DNA of 64,000 nucleotides, taken from contig NZ_JAGGLK010000002.1 of the NCBI RefSeq assembly GCF_017874375.1, forward strand, positions 186,001-250,000, read 5' to 3'. A program made the translations under genes and the position numbers. The notes beneath the pieces are model-generated. The model was given only the letters and a program-made list of their open reading frames with translations. It made no database searches and had not been told where the DNA came from. The DNA comes from Methanohalophilus levihalophilus (GTDB taxonomy: Archaea; Halobacteriota; Methanosarcinia; Methanosarcinales; Methanosarcinaceae). Positions 45,453 through 53,507 of this stretch are shown here, piece by piece. Positions within the stretch are counted from its first letter, which is position 1. Each line of letters opens with the position of its first letter.

Positions 45453-46108
45453 TTCCCGTATCTCCTCTGCCGGTTCTGGAAGTCACGCATTATTCTGAGG
45501 AGGTCAATTTTCCTCAGGCTTTCCCAGTTGACATCGGTAAAAAATAACTCTGCGTATACGGATTGCCAGATAAGGAAATCGGAAAGATGTTTTCCCCCTG
45601 CACGTATGATTAGATCAGGCTCTGTCCGGATCGTGAGATTATCCTCTATGGATTTTTCGGTGATTTCGTCCGGCTGTAGCTCGCCGACCTCGACTTTTTT
45701 AAGGATGGCCCTGACAGCATGTGTCAGTTCCCTTTTCCCGCCGAATCCCACAAGGATGTTGATTAAAGGCTTCTCATTCCCGTTCTTTGCCACAAGAGTG
45801 CCTTTGTCGTTGTAAATCGCATATTCCGTTTTCAGGGACATGCCGGCAAACATCTGTCGCAGGGTTTCTGCGAGCTTGCCTGCCATTTCTTCCTGCAGTT
45901 GGGGTTCGATGTCCAGAACATCGATGTAAGTGCTTATCTCGGTAACTCCGAGTTTTGAACTCCAGTTGACGAAATCCCTTAGTTTGGATACTCCGTTTCT
46001 GCTCAGGATGTCGGTTTCCGCCAGTACAAGGGCAACATGTTCGGGAATTGCCCTTCCCGGTTTCATGACCGTGTTTTGCAGACGTTTTTCATAGATTTTC
46101 CTGAGCAT
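45449..46108 (-). CDS. Undecaprenyl-diphosphate-synthase-like protein, probably non-catalytic subunit
   Basis: 219 aa, cis-prenyltransferase fold. The C-terminal part is well kept (PDLIIRAGGKHLSDFLIWQS, ELFFTDVNWESL, RQRRYGK, including an RxG-type end). The N-terminal catalytic motif HVAxxMDGN is replaced by HVALVLAETD, and the FSxEN segment by YIDVLD, so the essential Asp is missing. Methanosarcina uses a heteromeric cis-prenyltransferase with one such non-catalytic partner (Nus1/NgBR-like) to make its glycosyl carrier lipid. A catalytic partner should be encoded elsewhere. Confidence 0.75.
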   Translation of the reverse strand: MLRKIYEKRLQNTVMKPGRAIPEHVALVLAETDILSRNGVSKLRDFVNWSSKLGVTEISTYIDVLDIEPQLQEEMAGKLAETLRQMFAGMSLKTEYAIYNDKGTLVAKNGNEKPLINILVGFGGKRELTHAVRAILKKVEVGELQPDEITEKSIEDNLTIRTEPDLIIRAGGKHLSDFLIWQSVYAELFFTDVNWESLRKIDLLRIMRDFQNRQRRYGK

Positions 46109-46128
46109 GGCGGATTACTCCGGGACGC

Positions 46129-47313
46129 TTAACGGGCAGTTGATACGATTTTAATTACGTCCCCGTCCTGCAATTCGTGTTTTTCCCCGAGTCTCATTTT
46201 CGTACGGCCATCGACGGCGTAGAGGAATGCCTTCCCGATGTCGGTGTGGACGCGGTAGGCAAGATCATGGGCGGTTGATCCGCGTTTCATGAGATAGGCG
46301 TCAGGAAGCATGTTCTCGTTCTTGTCCGTCCAGTGGCTCTCATCCTCCACAGGGTAGACGACAATCAGGTCGAGTAATTCAAAAACGGCTTTGTTGATGC
46401 ATTCCTGAACTCCGCAACCGGCCGGTTTGTGGGATTGCATGAATGCCTTGAGGCTTTCAAGTCCTTTCTTCTGCTTGTCATCGAGGTCTTCGGAGATGAT
46501 GTTGAAATCCTCGTTTCCGGGGATGTAATCGATAATTTCATGTTTTGCGGCATTACGCAGGGCAAGTTCGGCTGCAGCACTTGTGGGAACCACTATTAAG
46601 TCGAGCTCGCGGAGCTTTTTCACGTTTTCAGGAGGTGCGACATCCATCTTGTTGGCTGCGATCATGAGGGGTTTGCTTAGTATCCGTATTATTTCGCAGA
46701 GTTCGCAGAGCTGGTTTTCTTCCCATTTCTCATAGTTGTCATCCTTGTACTGGCAGAGGGCTTCGTGCACATCAGCCTCGCAGACGCCGGCTCCCATGAG
46801 CTGCTCGGCGATTGCCTGCTCGGGTTTGAGTCCTTCGGCTTTGATTTTACGGGCGAGCCTGAGCCAGTTGCGGTTCAGGATGCCTGCCATCCACATGGTG
46901 ATTTCCCGGTTGAGGAAGTCAATGTCACCAAGGGGGTCGTGGCTGCCGATGTCTCCGGGGTTGCCTTCGATATCCGTGCCCCCGGAGGCGTCGATTACGT
47001 GGATGATTGCCTGTGCCTGGCGCAGTTCATCAAGGAAAGCATTGCCCAATCCCCGGCCCTTGTGGGCGTCAGGGACAAGTCCTGCAACATCGATAATTTC
47101 GATAGGTACGTAGCGCACGCCATCATTGCATTTCCCGCAGGGTTTGCCTTTTTCGGTGCATGGGCAGTCCGTGCGCACATAGGTTACACCACGGTTGGCG
47201 TTGATGGTTGTGAATGGATAATTTGCGATTTCCACATCGGCCAGTGTGGCGGCTTTAAAAAACGTTGATTTTCCGGCGTTAGGCTTGCCGGCAAGGCCTA
47301 TGGTCATTGTCAT
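46129..47313 (-). CDS. YchF/Obg-like GTP-binding protein
   Basis: 394 aa. G1 is GLAGKPNAGKSTFFKA, G3 is IIDVAGLVP, the G4-like motif is ANKMD, and a TGS domain closes the C terminus (IGKAFLYAVDGRTKMRLGEK). The N-terminal Cys insertion (TDCPCTEKGKPCGKCNDG) is typical of archaeal YchF. It is the first gene of the minus-strand cluster, followed 20 nt later by the UppS-like gene. Confidence 0.93.
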   Translation of the reverse strand: MTMTIGLAGKPNAGKSTFFKAATLADVEIANYPFTTINANRGVTYVRTDCPCTEKGKPCGKCNDGVRYVPIEIIDVAGLVPDAHKGRGLGNAFLDELRQAQAIIHVIDASGGTDIEGNPGDIGSHDPLGDIDFLNREITMWMAGILNRNWLRLARKIKAEGLKPEQAIAEQLMGAGVCEADVHEALCQYKDDNYEKWEENQLCELCEIIRILSKPLMIAANKMDVAPPENVKKLRELDLIVVPTSAAAELALRNAAKHEIIDYIPGNEDFNIISEDLDDKQKKGLESLKAFMQSHKPAGCGVQECINKAVFELLDLIVVYPVEDESHWTDKNENMLPDAYLMKRGSTAHDLAYRVHTDIGKAFLYAVDGRTKMRLGEKHELQDGDVIKIVSTAR

Positions 47314-47397
47314 GCTAATCCCTCATACTCTACAGGCATTTAATTTTTATCTTGTGGCTCTGCAGAAACTCCCCGATTATTCAAACACGACAAGTTT

Positions 47398-47460
47398 AAC
47401 CACAGAGAACACAGAGCTCTCAGAGGATTTTGCAGTCTCCCTCCGTGCTCTCTGTGACCT
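47398..47460. repeat. Palindromic repeat element, copy 1
   Basis: It begins AACCACAGAGAACACAGAG and ends with GTGCTCTCTGTG; the core ATTTTGCAGTCT is shared with the copy at 58894-58960. The right half is followed by a further small hairpin (CACTCA/TGAGTG, about 47487-47510). Elements of this CACAGAG type are spread through many methanosarcina genomes and have no coding capacity. Confidence 0.7.
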
Positions 47461-47617
47461 GCACGCCTCACAGGCGTAGAAGGCACTCAACTCCACAGGA
47501 GGTGAGTGTGCTCTGTGTTTTTTAGCTATGTTTCTTCTGCAATTACCAATCCCTATAATTTGATTATAAGTAGTTATGAATTACTAATAAAAACTTATAA
47601 GAACTAATAATATAATA

Positions 47618-47646
47618 GTTTCATATTCATCTGATTTCGATGAAAC
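47618..47646 (+). promoter_or_regulatory. Operator-like palindrome of the toxin-antitoxin pair
   Basis: GTTTCAT (47618-47624) and ATGAAAC (47640-47646) form a perfect inverted repeat. They straddle the predicted transcription start that follows a CTTATAAG TATA box (47594-47601). Autorepression by the antitoxin-toxin complex is the expected use. Confidence 0.45.
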
Positions 47647-47671
47647 AGATGTATCCCGAAAGGTGATTTCC

Positions 47672-47863
47672 ATGTCTGATGCAACTACAATACCAACAAC
47701 AAAAGATATCAGGGACCGGCTGAAAACCTACGGCCAAAAAGGAGATACTTACAGCGATATCCTGAACCGTCTCATGGATTGTGCTGACAGGGATGAATTC
47801 ATGGATCGGATGTACCGCCGGCTGGAAGACAAGGATCAGTTTGTTTCGCTCGATAACATTTGA
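47672..47863 (+). CDS. Antitoxin of a RelE-type toxin-antitoxin pair
   Basis: 63 aa. It is a short archaeal antitoxin with ATTIPTTKDIRDRLKTYG and DTYSDILNRLMDCADRDEFM, a ribbon-helix-helix-like start with a helical toxin-binding tail. AGGTGAT lies just before ATG 47672, so the in-frame GTG at 47663 is not used. The toxin gene starts 12 nt downstream. Confidence 0.82.
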   Translation: MSDATTIPTTKDIRDRLKTYGQKGDTYSDILNRLMDCADRDEFMDRMYRRLEDKDQFVSLDNI

Positions 47864-47875
47864 GCGTGATCCGGC

Positions 47876-48163
47876 ATGCACTATAATATAAGCATTCACA
47901 GGGACGTGCAGAAGTATCTGAACGCACTTGATTCCGGCACAAAGAGCCGGCTTGTGGAAGGCTTAAGGCAACTAAAAAACGATCCGCTTTCCCGTGATGT
48001 CAAAAAATTGAAGGGGACAAAGGGCAGGCAAGACTTGTATCGTCTCCGAATAGGCGATTATCGTGCTATCTTCTCCATTGAGGATGACAACGTTTACATC
48101 CTTGAAATCATGCTACGTAAGGGTATGGCTGGATTGAGCGCCTCTTTGTCCTCTAATGAATGA
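47876..48163 (+). CDS. RelE/ParE-family toxin
   Basis: 95 aa. mRNA-interferase fold: YNISIHRDVQKYLNAL, DVKKLKGTKGRQDLYRLRIG and DYRAIFSIEDDNVYILEIML, with the conserved R-x-R-x-GDYR core. The catalytic tail has Arg/Lys (LRKG) but lacks the final Tyr of classical RelE. It is co-transcribed with the antitoxin and lies 52 nt before the tRNA-Arg gene. Confidence 0.87.
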   Translation: MHYNISIHRDVQKYLNALDSGTKSRLVEGLRQLKNDPLSRDVKKLKGTKGRQDLYRLRIGDYRAIFSIEDDNVYILEIMLRKGMAGLSASLSSNE

Positions 48164-48215
48164 AGCCTTCACCAGCAAGCTTTATATCTGAAAAACATGT
48201 ACAACATCAAAGCGT

Positions 48216-48287
48216 GTCCCGGTAGGGTAGCGGATATCCTTGAAGCCTGCGGAGCTTTAGACCCGAGTTCAAGTCTCGGTCGGGACG
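48216..48287 (+). tRNA. tRNA-Arg (anticodon GCG)
   Basis: 72 nt without an encoded CCA. The acceptor stem is GTCCCGG/TCGGGAC (one G-U), the D stem GGGT/ATCC, and the anticodon stem GAAGC/GCTTT with loop CTGCGGA giving anticodon GCG. The T arm is CCGAG-TTCAAGT-CTCGG, with discriminator G. The cloverleaf is complete. It is preceded by TTTATATCTG, a TATA-like element. Confidence 0.9.
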
Positions 48288-48489
48288 CTTTATTCTCTTC
48301 TTTTGTTTAATCGTTTTCAGTTAGTTTTGCTGCAATTGTTAGTACATACTATTTTATTTTCGTCTATCCAATTCTTTATTTACAGAATTATGCTGTCAAA
48401 ATAGATTTGATGCTCAAAGTTAGGTTGCAAGTCTGGGAAAATTTATAAAGCGTTCAAAGAAAATACTATTAGTTCTCTAGGGGTTAATT

Positions 48490-48951
48490 ATGAATTCAAA
48501 AGCTTTGACATTGGAAGAGCGCGTTAAACATATAGAATGGACATTGGTATCTTTTATCCTCTTCATCGTGTCCTATAATGCATTGGTCAATCCTGAAATA
48601 ATACCCTCGTATTATGGGAACTATGGAATAACTATCTATCTTGCAATTTTTTTGGTTTCATTGACTATACTAATATGGCATATTGTTTTTGTAACTTCTT
48701 CAGTGGTCTTCGACACAAGTGAGAGAACAGCTAATTTTGTTGAAAACAATCGAAAACCTGTTTTCATTGCGTTAATTTTTCTCATTGCTGTCCTTGGCAT
48801 CTATGCTTTTAAATTGACTATGGATCAGTTTGATTTGTCTTCAAAAGAGATTGCTCAAGCCGTCCTAGCGGGTTTGCCTCTATTAGCAGTAGCAAATGCT
48901 AAAAAAGTAGCTGTTTGGATGAGGAAGCATCTTTCAGAAACTAAGACTTAA
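48490..48951 (+). CDS. Hypothetical membrane protein
   Basis: 153 aa. Hydrophobic helices lie at about residues 17-35, 47-73, 92-112 and 124-140, and both termini are charged. The first residues (LTLEERVKHIEWTL) may form a short coiled coil. No family is recognised. A TATA-like ATTTATAAAG (48440-48449) lies about 45 nt upstream. The AT-rich DNA and surrounding accessory genes suggest recent acquisition. Confidence 0.6.
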   Translation: MNSKALTLEERVKHIEWTLVSFILFIVSYNALVNPEIIPSYYGNYGITIYLAIFLVSLTILIWHIVFVTSSVVFDTSERTANFVENNRKPVFIALIFLIAVLGIYAFKLTMDQFDLSSKEIAQAVLAGLPLLAVANAKKVAVWMRKHLSETKT

Positions 48952-49068
48952 GAGAGCTTTCACCGGCATTTTGGGCAATGAATGATTAGGCTTCATTTTG
49001 CTTTCTATTCCGTATCTGAATCTCACACCCCATCACCTATAAATCCCTCCCAACACAAACAAAATATC

Positions 49069-49485
49069 ATGGAACATTGGCTATACCCTGCAAACACAAA
49101 ATACTACGACGTCCTGGGTGCGTTTGGTGAGAAAGAGACCTACTGGCCTGTAAATTCCAAGGTGTCCGTTGGGGATGTGCTCTACATTTACCTGGCTGCT
49201 CCTTACAAGCAAATCGGTTTTGTTTGTGAGGTGCTGGAGATTGGATATGATGCCGAGGACATCATGGACGAGGTTAGTGCTTTCATCAAAAAATCGGATT
49301 CGGGGAAGAAGCACACAAAACCATTCATGAAAGTGAAAGTGTCTTCTGCCGTTGAGATTAAGGAAGACTCTCCGGTGAACTATTATTATCTCAAGGAGAA
49401 CGGGCTCAATGGCATGCTCATGGGTCCCCGCAAACTCGAGAACAATCCACCCCTTCTAAAATACATACAGGAGAATTTGGCATGA
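49069..49485 (+). CDS. EVE-like (PUA-fold) domain protein
   Basis: 138 aa. It starts EHWLYPANTKYYDVLGAF, with YWPVNSKVSVGDVLYIYLAA and KQIGFVCEVLEIGY, typical of EVE domains, which bind modified bases in nucleic acids. An upstream ATG at 48982 is rejected. The ATG at 49069 lies about 28 nt after CCTATAAAT (49036-49044), giving a leaderless mRNA. It overlaps the TfoX-like gene by 4 nt. Confidence 0.75.
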   Translation: MEHWLYPANTKYYDVLGAFGEKETYWPVNSKVSVGDVLYIYLAAPYKQIGFVCEVLEIGYDAEDIMDEVSAFIKKSDSGKKHTKPFMKVKVSSAVEIKEDSPVNYYYLKENGLNGMLMGPRKLENNPPLLKYIQENLA

Positions 49486-49787
49486 CATACGATGAAGCAG
49501 TTTACAAGCTCCTGCTTGAAGACGGGGTTGAAGAATCCACGATGATGAAAAACGCCTGTCTGCGATACAAAGGCGACTTCATGGGAATGATGTGGGAAAA
49601 GGAAGATGTTCTTGTCATCAAGGTTTCTCCTGAAAGGGTTAATGAATTGATTGCCGAAGGCAAGGGTCAGGAATTCAATCTCACGAAGAAGCGCTTTAAG
49701 GAATGGGTGATGATTCCTATAGAATTCGAAGATGAGTACGAATCACTCATTTACGAAGCACTGGAGTATGCAAAAAGCAAGAACTAA
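49482..49787 (+). CDS. TfoX N-terminal-domain-like protein
   Basis: 101 aa. The segment ACLRYKGDFMGMMWEKEDVL, followed by VIKVSPERVNELI and FKEWVMIPI, matches the small TfoX_N/YjbR-type fold common in bacteria and methanogens. The activity is unknown. The ATGA overlap with the EVE-like gene indicates co-translation. Confidence 0.72.
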   Translation: MTYDEAVYKLLLEDGVEESTMMKNACLRYKGDFMGMMWEKEDVLVIKVSPERVNELIAEGKGQEFNLTKKRFKEWVMIPIEFEDEYESLIYEALEYAKSKN

Positions 49788-49789
49788 GC

Positions 49790-50002
49790 TTAGAGCCTGC
49801 TAATCATGTAAGCCGAAAGCGCTACAATCACGATAGCTATAATCACTGCACTGATCAAAAACCGCCCTACCAGTGACTTCCCGGTTTTCAGCACAAGTCC
49901 CCGCAGGATGAGTGCAAGGACGACAATGATTATAATGCCTCCGAGTTCGGGGCGGAATCCGAACATTTCGTACATTATTTCGGAAGGGCTGACGGGATTC
50001 AT
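49790..50002 (-). CDS. Small two-helix membrane protein (70 aa)
   Basis: Two hydrophobic helices (about residues 21-38 and 47-67) are joined by the basic loop VLKTGKSLVGRF. The N terminus is probably outside. No family is recognised. It converges on the TfoX-like gene with a 2-nt gap; TATA-like ATATATTTATA lies upstream on its strand. Confidence 0.55.
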   Translation of the reverse strand: MNPVSPSEIMYEMFGFRPELGGIIIIVVLALILRGLVLKTGKSLVGRFLISAVIIAIVIVALSAYMISRL

Positions 50003-50239
50003 AGGTAAAAGATATTAGGATTATTATATATATTTATACATTTTTGAATTGTATTCATTTTTGGCTGGATTTAGATCCATGTTTGGAACATTTTTGCTCG
50101 TTTAAAGGACGTCTGGTACGTCTTTTAGGTGAGGTTATAATACTCATACTAATTATCTATAGTAAAATATATATTATAAGTTTTTAATATTATATTATGG
50201 TGGTACTTTAGTGAAGTGAACGTGTGGAGGTATGACGGT

Positions 50240-50344
50240 ATGAGGTATGGAATATCAGTATCGGATCTAAGGAACGCAACGGCCACCGCTACGGCGCTTG
50301 CCATGCTTTATTATGCATTGTGGTATTTTGTTCCGATACTATAA
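50240..50344 (+). CDS. Membrane peptide of 34 aa
   Basis: ATG 50240 lies nine bases after GGAGG (50226-50230). The product begins MRYGISVSDLRNATATATAL and ends in an aromatic-rich single helix (AMLYYALWYFVPIL). A promoter-like run of TATA sequence (50164-50190) precedes it and a hairpin follows, so it looks like a one-gene unit. No family is recognised. It lies in a 431-nt stretch that otherwise appears empty. Confidence 0.5.
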   Translation: MRYGISVSDLRNATATATALAMLYYALWYFVPIL

Positions 50345-50360
50345 GGGATAATGTAAAAGC

Positions 50361-50381
50361 TGCGGATACGCTGTTATCCGT
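50361..50381 (+). terminator. Hairpin after the 34-aa peptide gene
   Basis: CGGATA and TATCCG flank the loop CGCTGT. The stem is six bases and is followed by a weak T-run. Confidence 0.4.
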
Positions 50382-50433
50382 ACACTTATCTCCCTTTTGA
50401 AAACGTCTTACTAATCCTGTTTTTCCGGATTTG

Positions 50434-50589
50434 TCAGAAAAAATCGTCGCCCTTTTTCGCAATGACTTCTTTCTTCCTCTCCCCGCAACGTTTGCAAATG
50501 TAATGTTGCTCCCGGACGTTTGAGGAATATTGCGAAAATCCTCCAGCCTTCTCCCACTTATGCAGTCCCAGTTTACACAGCAATTTCAT
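50434..50589 (-). CDS. Small zinc-finger protein (51 aa), DUF1660-like
   Basis: ATG 50589 follows GAAGGAGT with suitable spacing. The protein starts MKLLCKLGLHKW and later has YICKRCGERKKEV, giving a C-x4-H plus CxxC metal site. This pattern is like DUF1660 proteins often carried by phages and mobile elements. It lies 33 nt after the nitroreductase-family gene on the same strand, so it may share that transcript. Confidence 0.6.
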   Translation of the reverse strand: MKLLCKLGLHKWEKAGGFSQYSSNVREQHYICKRCGERKKEVIAKKGDDFF

Positions 50590-50622
50590 GGTATTTTACT
50601 CCTTCAGGCCCTTTTTTGAATC

Positions 50623-51492
50623 TCACATCCATTTTATTGCGGGGGGCTTCCTCTCGATCCAGTACCTGTATTCAAGCTCCGGGTAACCCACTGCAAGTCC
50701 TGTATAAATCCTATGGTTGCTAGGCAGTGACAACAGTTCCGGTATCCTTTTGTCCCGCTTGCAGGCTCCCATCACATATCCGGTGAAAAAGCTGCCAAGT
50801 CCTAAACTGTGTGCCATAAGCATCGCATTCTGTGTCGCAACAAGCGCATTTGCTTCTGCTGAAATGGCATCTCTTTTCCCGTGGAATAATATCAGGGCAG
50901 GAGCCTCATGCAATATCGAATCTTCTCCCTTGTTTGCTTCACTCACGATTCTTACAAAATTAGGAAGAAGCTCCAATGCCCCTGCAATTTCATCATGGGA
51001 TAATTTGAGCAACAGATTTTTTGTAATCGGATTGTTGAGCTGGCCCACAATCTTTGACAGGTAGCTTATTGTTATTTCCACAATAGCTTCCAGTTTTTCC
51101 CGATCCCAAATGACAATAAATTCTGTACTCTGTGAATTATGCGCGCTTGGAGCATACCGGGCACCTTCGATTATCTTCTCCAGCATCTCTTTTTCAACAG
51201 ATTTATTCTGGAAAGCTCTCACAGAGCGCCGGGTTTTAAGCAACTTAAGCACTTCTTCTGCAGGTAGCCGTTCCTTTTCAAAAAGATGCAAACTATCTTC
51301 CGGAAAAGCAGAATGACTTATGGCTTCAGTGGGGCAGATGCTGACACAATGTCCACAACTAATGCACAGCCTTTCAAAGAAAACCTTAGGTGTTTCATCG
51401 GAATCCTCGCTAAAATAAACGTTTTCCGGACAGCATTTCACACAGGAATTGCAATGTATGCATAAGTCGGGATTAATTGTTATTGTTGGAAT
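50623..51492 (-). CDS. Ferredoxin-nitroreductase fusion, probable AUU start
   Basis: 290 aa. Two [4Fe-4S] motifs, CIHCNSCVKCCP and CISCGHCVSICP, precede an FMN nitroreductase domain (TRRSVRAFQNKSVEKEMLE, ARYAPSAHNSQSTEF, LGLGSFFTGYVMGA). GTG 51441 would delete the first cluster. Upstream, no ATG, GTG or TTG exists before the stop at 51514-51516, yet the ferredoxin frame continues. GGGGAGG (plus CCTCCCC at 51500-51506) stands seven bases before ATT 51492, which is therefore the likely start. Electron donor and substrate are unknown. Confidence 0.8.
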   Translation of the reverse strand: MPTITINPDLCIHCNSCVKCCPENVYFSEDSDETPKVFFERLCISCGHCVSICPTEAISHSAFPEDSLHLFEKERLPAEEVLKLLKTRRSVRAFQNKSVEKEMLEKIIEGARYAPSAHNSQSTEFIVIWDREKLEAIVEITISYLSKIVGQLNNPITKNLLLKLSHDEIAGALELLPNFVRIVSEANKGEDSILHEAPALILFHGKRDAISAEANALVATQNAMLMAHSLGLGSFFTGYVMGACKRDKRIPELLSLPSNHRIYTGLAVGYPELEYRYWIERKPPAIKWM

Positions 51493-51597
51493 CTGATGTC
51501 CTCCCCAAATCTTTTATACTTATTATGTATCGTATCAATCCTAAATGTTTTACGTGTCAGGGCTTTTCAAGCACCGGGCTTAATTGAGTCGGTTTGA

Positions 51598-51619
51598 TGT
51601 TCCGATGGGGATTCAAACC
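51598..51619. repeat. 22-bp exact repeat, copy B
   Basis: Identical to 8659-8680. Here the last seven bases TCAAACC also pair with GGTTTGA at 51591-51597, so this copy can form a hairpin that copy A cannot. It lies upstream of both the thermosome and the ferredoxin-nitroreductase gene. Confidence 0.8.
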
Positions 51620-51670
51620 CCGATAGCACTATTTTCTTTGCATGCATGAAAGGTTTGGGCACGAGCAATA

Positions 51671-51679
51671 CTTATATAG
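51671..51679 (+). promoter_or_regulatory. TATA box of the thermosome gene
   Basis: CTTATATAG about 100 nt before the start codon; the mRNA should have a leader of roughly 75 nt. Confidence 0.55.
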
Positions 51680-51775
51680 AAGTTCATTCATCTACAACGA
51701 ACAGACCATGCTCCCGAAGGGTGTCAGGTCAGTACGATAACAATCACTATATTACGCGATTCAGGAGGTCAGAAT

Positions 51776-53410
51776 TTGGCAGGATATATGGCTGGACAGC
51801 CAATTTACATTTTAGCAGACGGAAGCAGAGTAACACGTGGCAGGGATGCACAGAGCAACAACATCCTCGCAGGAAAAGCCGTGGCAAATGCTGTACGCAC
51901 AACCCTCGGTCCAAAAGGCATGGACAAGATGCTTGTGGACGGCATGGGTGACGTTGTAATTACCAACGACGGTGCAACCATTCTCAAGGAAATGGATATC
52001 GAGCACCCTGCAGCAAAAATGATCGTGGAAGTTTCCAAGACCCAGGACGCACAGGTCGGCGACGGAACCACATCCGCTTCAATTATTGCGGGCGCACTTC
52101 TCGAAAAGGCTGAAGAGCTCACCAACAAAGGTGTTCACCCAACAATCATCTCAAACGGTTACAGGGAAGCATCCAAGAAAGCTATCAAGATTCTCAACGA
52201 CATCGCAATTTCAGTTTCCCCTGATGACATCGCAGCACTGAAAAAGATTGCAGCAACTGCAATTACCGGTAAAGGTGCTGAGAGCTACAAGGACAAACTT
52301 TCCGAGCTCACCGTCGATGCAGTAAAACTCATTGTCGAGGAAACCGATGACGGAATCGTGGCTGATGTAACAAACATCAAAGTGGAAAAGCAGGCAGGAG
52401 CCAGCATCAAGGAATCCCATATTGTAGAAGGCCTTGTTATTGACAAGGTGCGCAGCCACCCCAACATGCCTGAGAAAATCGAAGATGCAAAGATCCTCGC
52501 GCTCAGCATTCCAATCGAATTCCGCAAGACTGAAATGGATGCGGAAATCAAGATTACTTCTCCAGAACAGATGCAGATGTTCCTTGATCAGGAAGAGAAA
52601 ATGGTCAAGGAAATGGCTGACAAGATTATTGCAAGCGGTGCAAATGTTGTTTTCACCCAGAAAGGCATTGATGACCTTGCACAGTACTACCTTGAAAAGG
52701 CAGGCGTCTATGCTGTCAGAAGGATAAAGAAGAGCGACATCAAGAGAATCTGTGAATCAACCGGTGCTACCGACATTCAGGATCTCGATGAAATCACTCC
52801 TGCAGATCTTGGTGAAGCTGCACTTGTAGAAGAGCGCGACATCAAGGGCATCAAGATGACCTATGTCACAGGCTGCAAGGAAAAGAAGGCAGTTACTGTG
52901 ATTCTCCACGGTGGTACCGAGCACGTCGTGGCCACTCTCCAGCACGCAATGGATGATGCACTTCATGTTGTAAGTGTAGCACTGGAAGACGGCAATGTTG
53001 TTGCCGGTGGGGGATCTCCTGAAGTCGAGTTATCCCTGCGTCTCAATGAATACGCAGCAAGTCTCAAGGGAAGGCAGCAGCTTGCAGTAAGCAAGTTTGC
53101 CGAAGCACTTGAAACCATTCCTGAAACCCTTGCTGAGAACTCAGGATTTGATCCAATAGACAAACTTGTTGAACTTCGCTCACAGCACGAGGAAGGCAAC
53201 AAGAACGCAGGTCTTAATGTTTATACAGGTAAAATAATTGACATGTGGGAGGCAGATGTTATTGAACCACTCCGTGTCAAGACACAGGCAATCCAGTCTG
53301 CAACCGAAGCAGCTGTCATGATCATGAGGATTGATGACGTTGTTGCAGCTTCTCCAAATCCTGCAGGCCCTACCCCTGAAATGCCTGACATGGGCGATAT
53401 GGAAATGTGA
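51776..53410 (+). CDS. thsA: Thermosome subunit (group II chaperonin)
   Basis: 544 aa. Group II chaperonin, ATP-driven protein folding. Motifs: [47 protein letters not shown], and [16 protein letters not shown]. The C-terminal tail ends in a Met/Asp-rich [16 protein letters not shown] (51763-51769) stands six bases before TTG 51776, so TTG is the probable start; ATG 51788 gives the more usual N terminus. A hairpin terminator follows. Confidence 0.96.
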   Translation: MAGYMAGQPIYILADGSRVTRGRDAQSNNILAGKAVANAVRTTLGPKGMDKMLVDGMGDVVITNDGATILKEMDIEHPAAKMIVEVSKTQDAQVGDGTTSASIIAGALLEKAEELTNKGVHPTIISNGYREASKKAIKILNDIAISVSPDDIAALKKIAATAITGKGAESYKDKLSELTVDAVKLIVEETDDGIVADVTNIKVEKQAGASIKESHIVEGLVIDKVRSHPNMPEKIEDAKILALSIPIEFRKTEMDAEIKITSPEQMQMFLDQEEKMVKEMADKIIASGANVVFTQKGIDDLAQYYLEKAGVYAVRRIKKSDIKRICESTGATDIQDLDEITPADLGEAALVEERDIKGIKMTYVTGCKEKKAVTVILHGGTEHVVATLQHAMDDALHVVSVALEDGNVVAGGGSPEVELSLRLNEYAASLKGRQQLAVSKFAEALETIPETLAENSGFDPIDKLVELRSQHEEGNKNAGLNVYTGKIIDMWEADVIEPLRVKTQAIQSATEAAVMIMRIDDVVAASPNPAGPTPEMPDMGDMEM

Positions 53411-53413
53411 TGT

Positions 53414-53427
53414 GGCTTATTTAAGCC
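53414..53427 (+). terminator. Terminator after the thermosome gene
   Basis: GGCTTA, TT, TAAGCC, followed by a T-rich stretch (53436-53451). Confidence 0.6.
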
Positions 53428-53507
53428 CATCAACCTCTTTCTTTTTTTTAATGCTTTCAGATCCGTAAAGCAAAAATATATATCACTAGTTAACCATTAA
53501 ACTGAAC

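Noticed and set aside
51591-51627. tRNA or tRNA fragment at the 22-bp repeat
   Set aside because: The T-loop-like part lacks the invariant C56, and no anticodon or D arm can be found around either copy.
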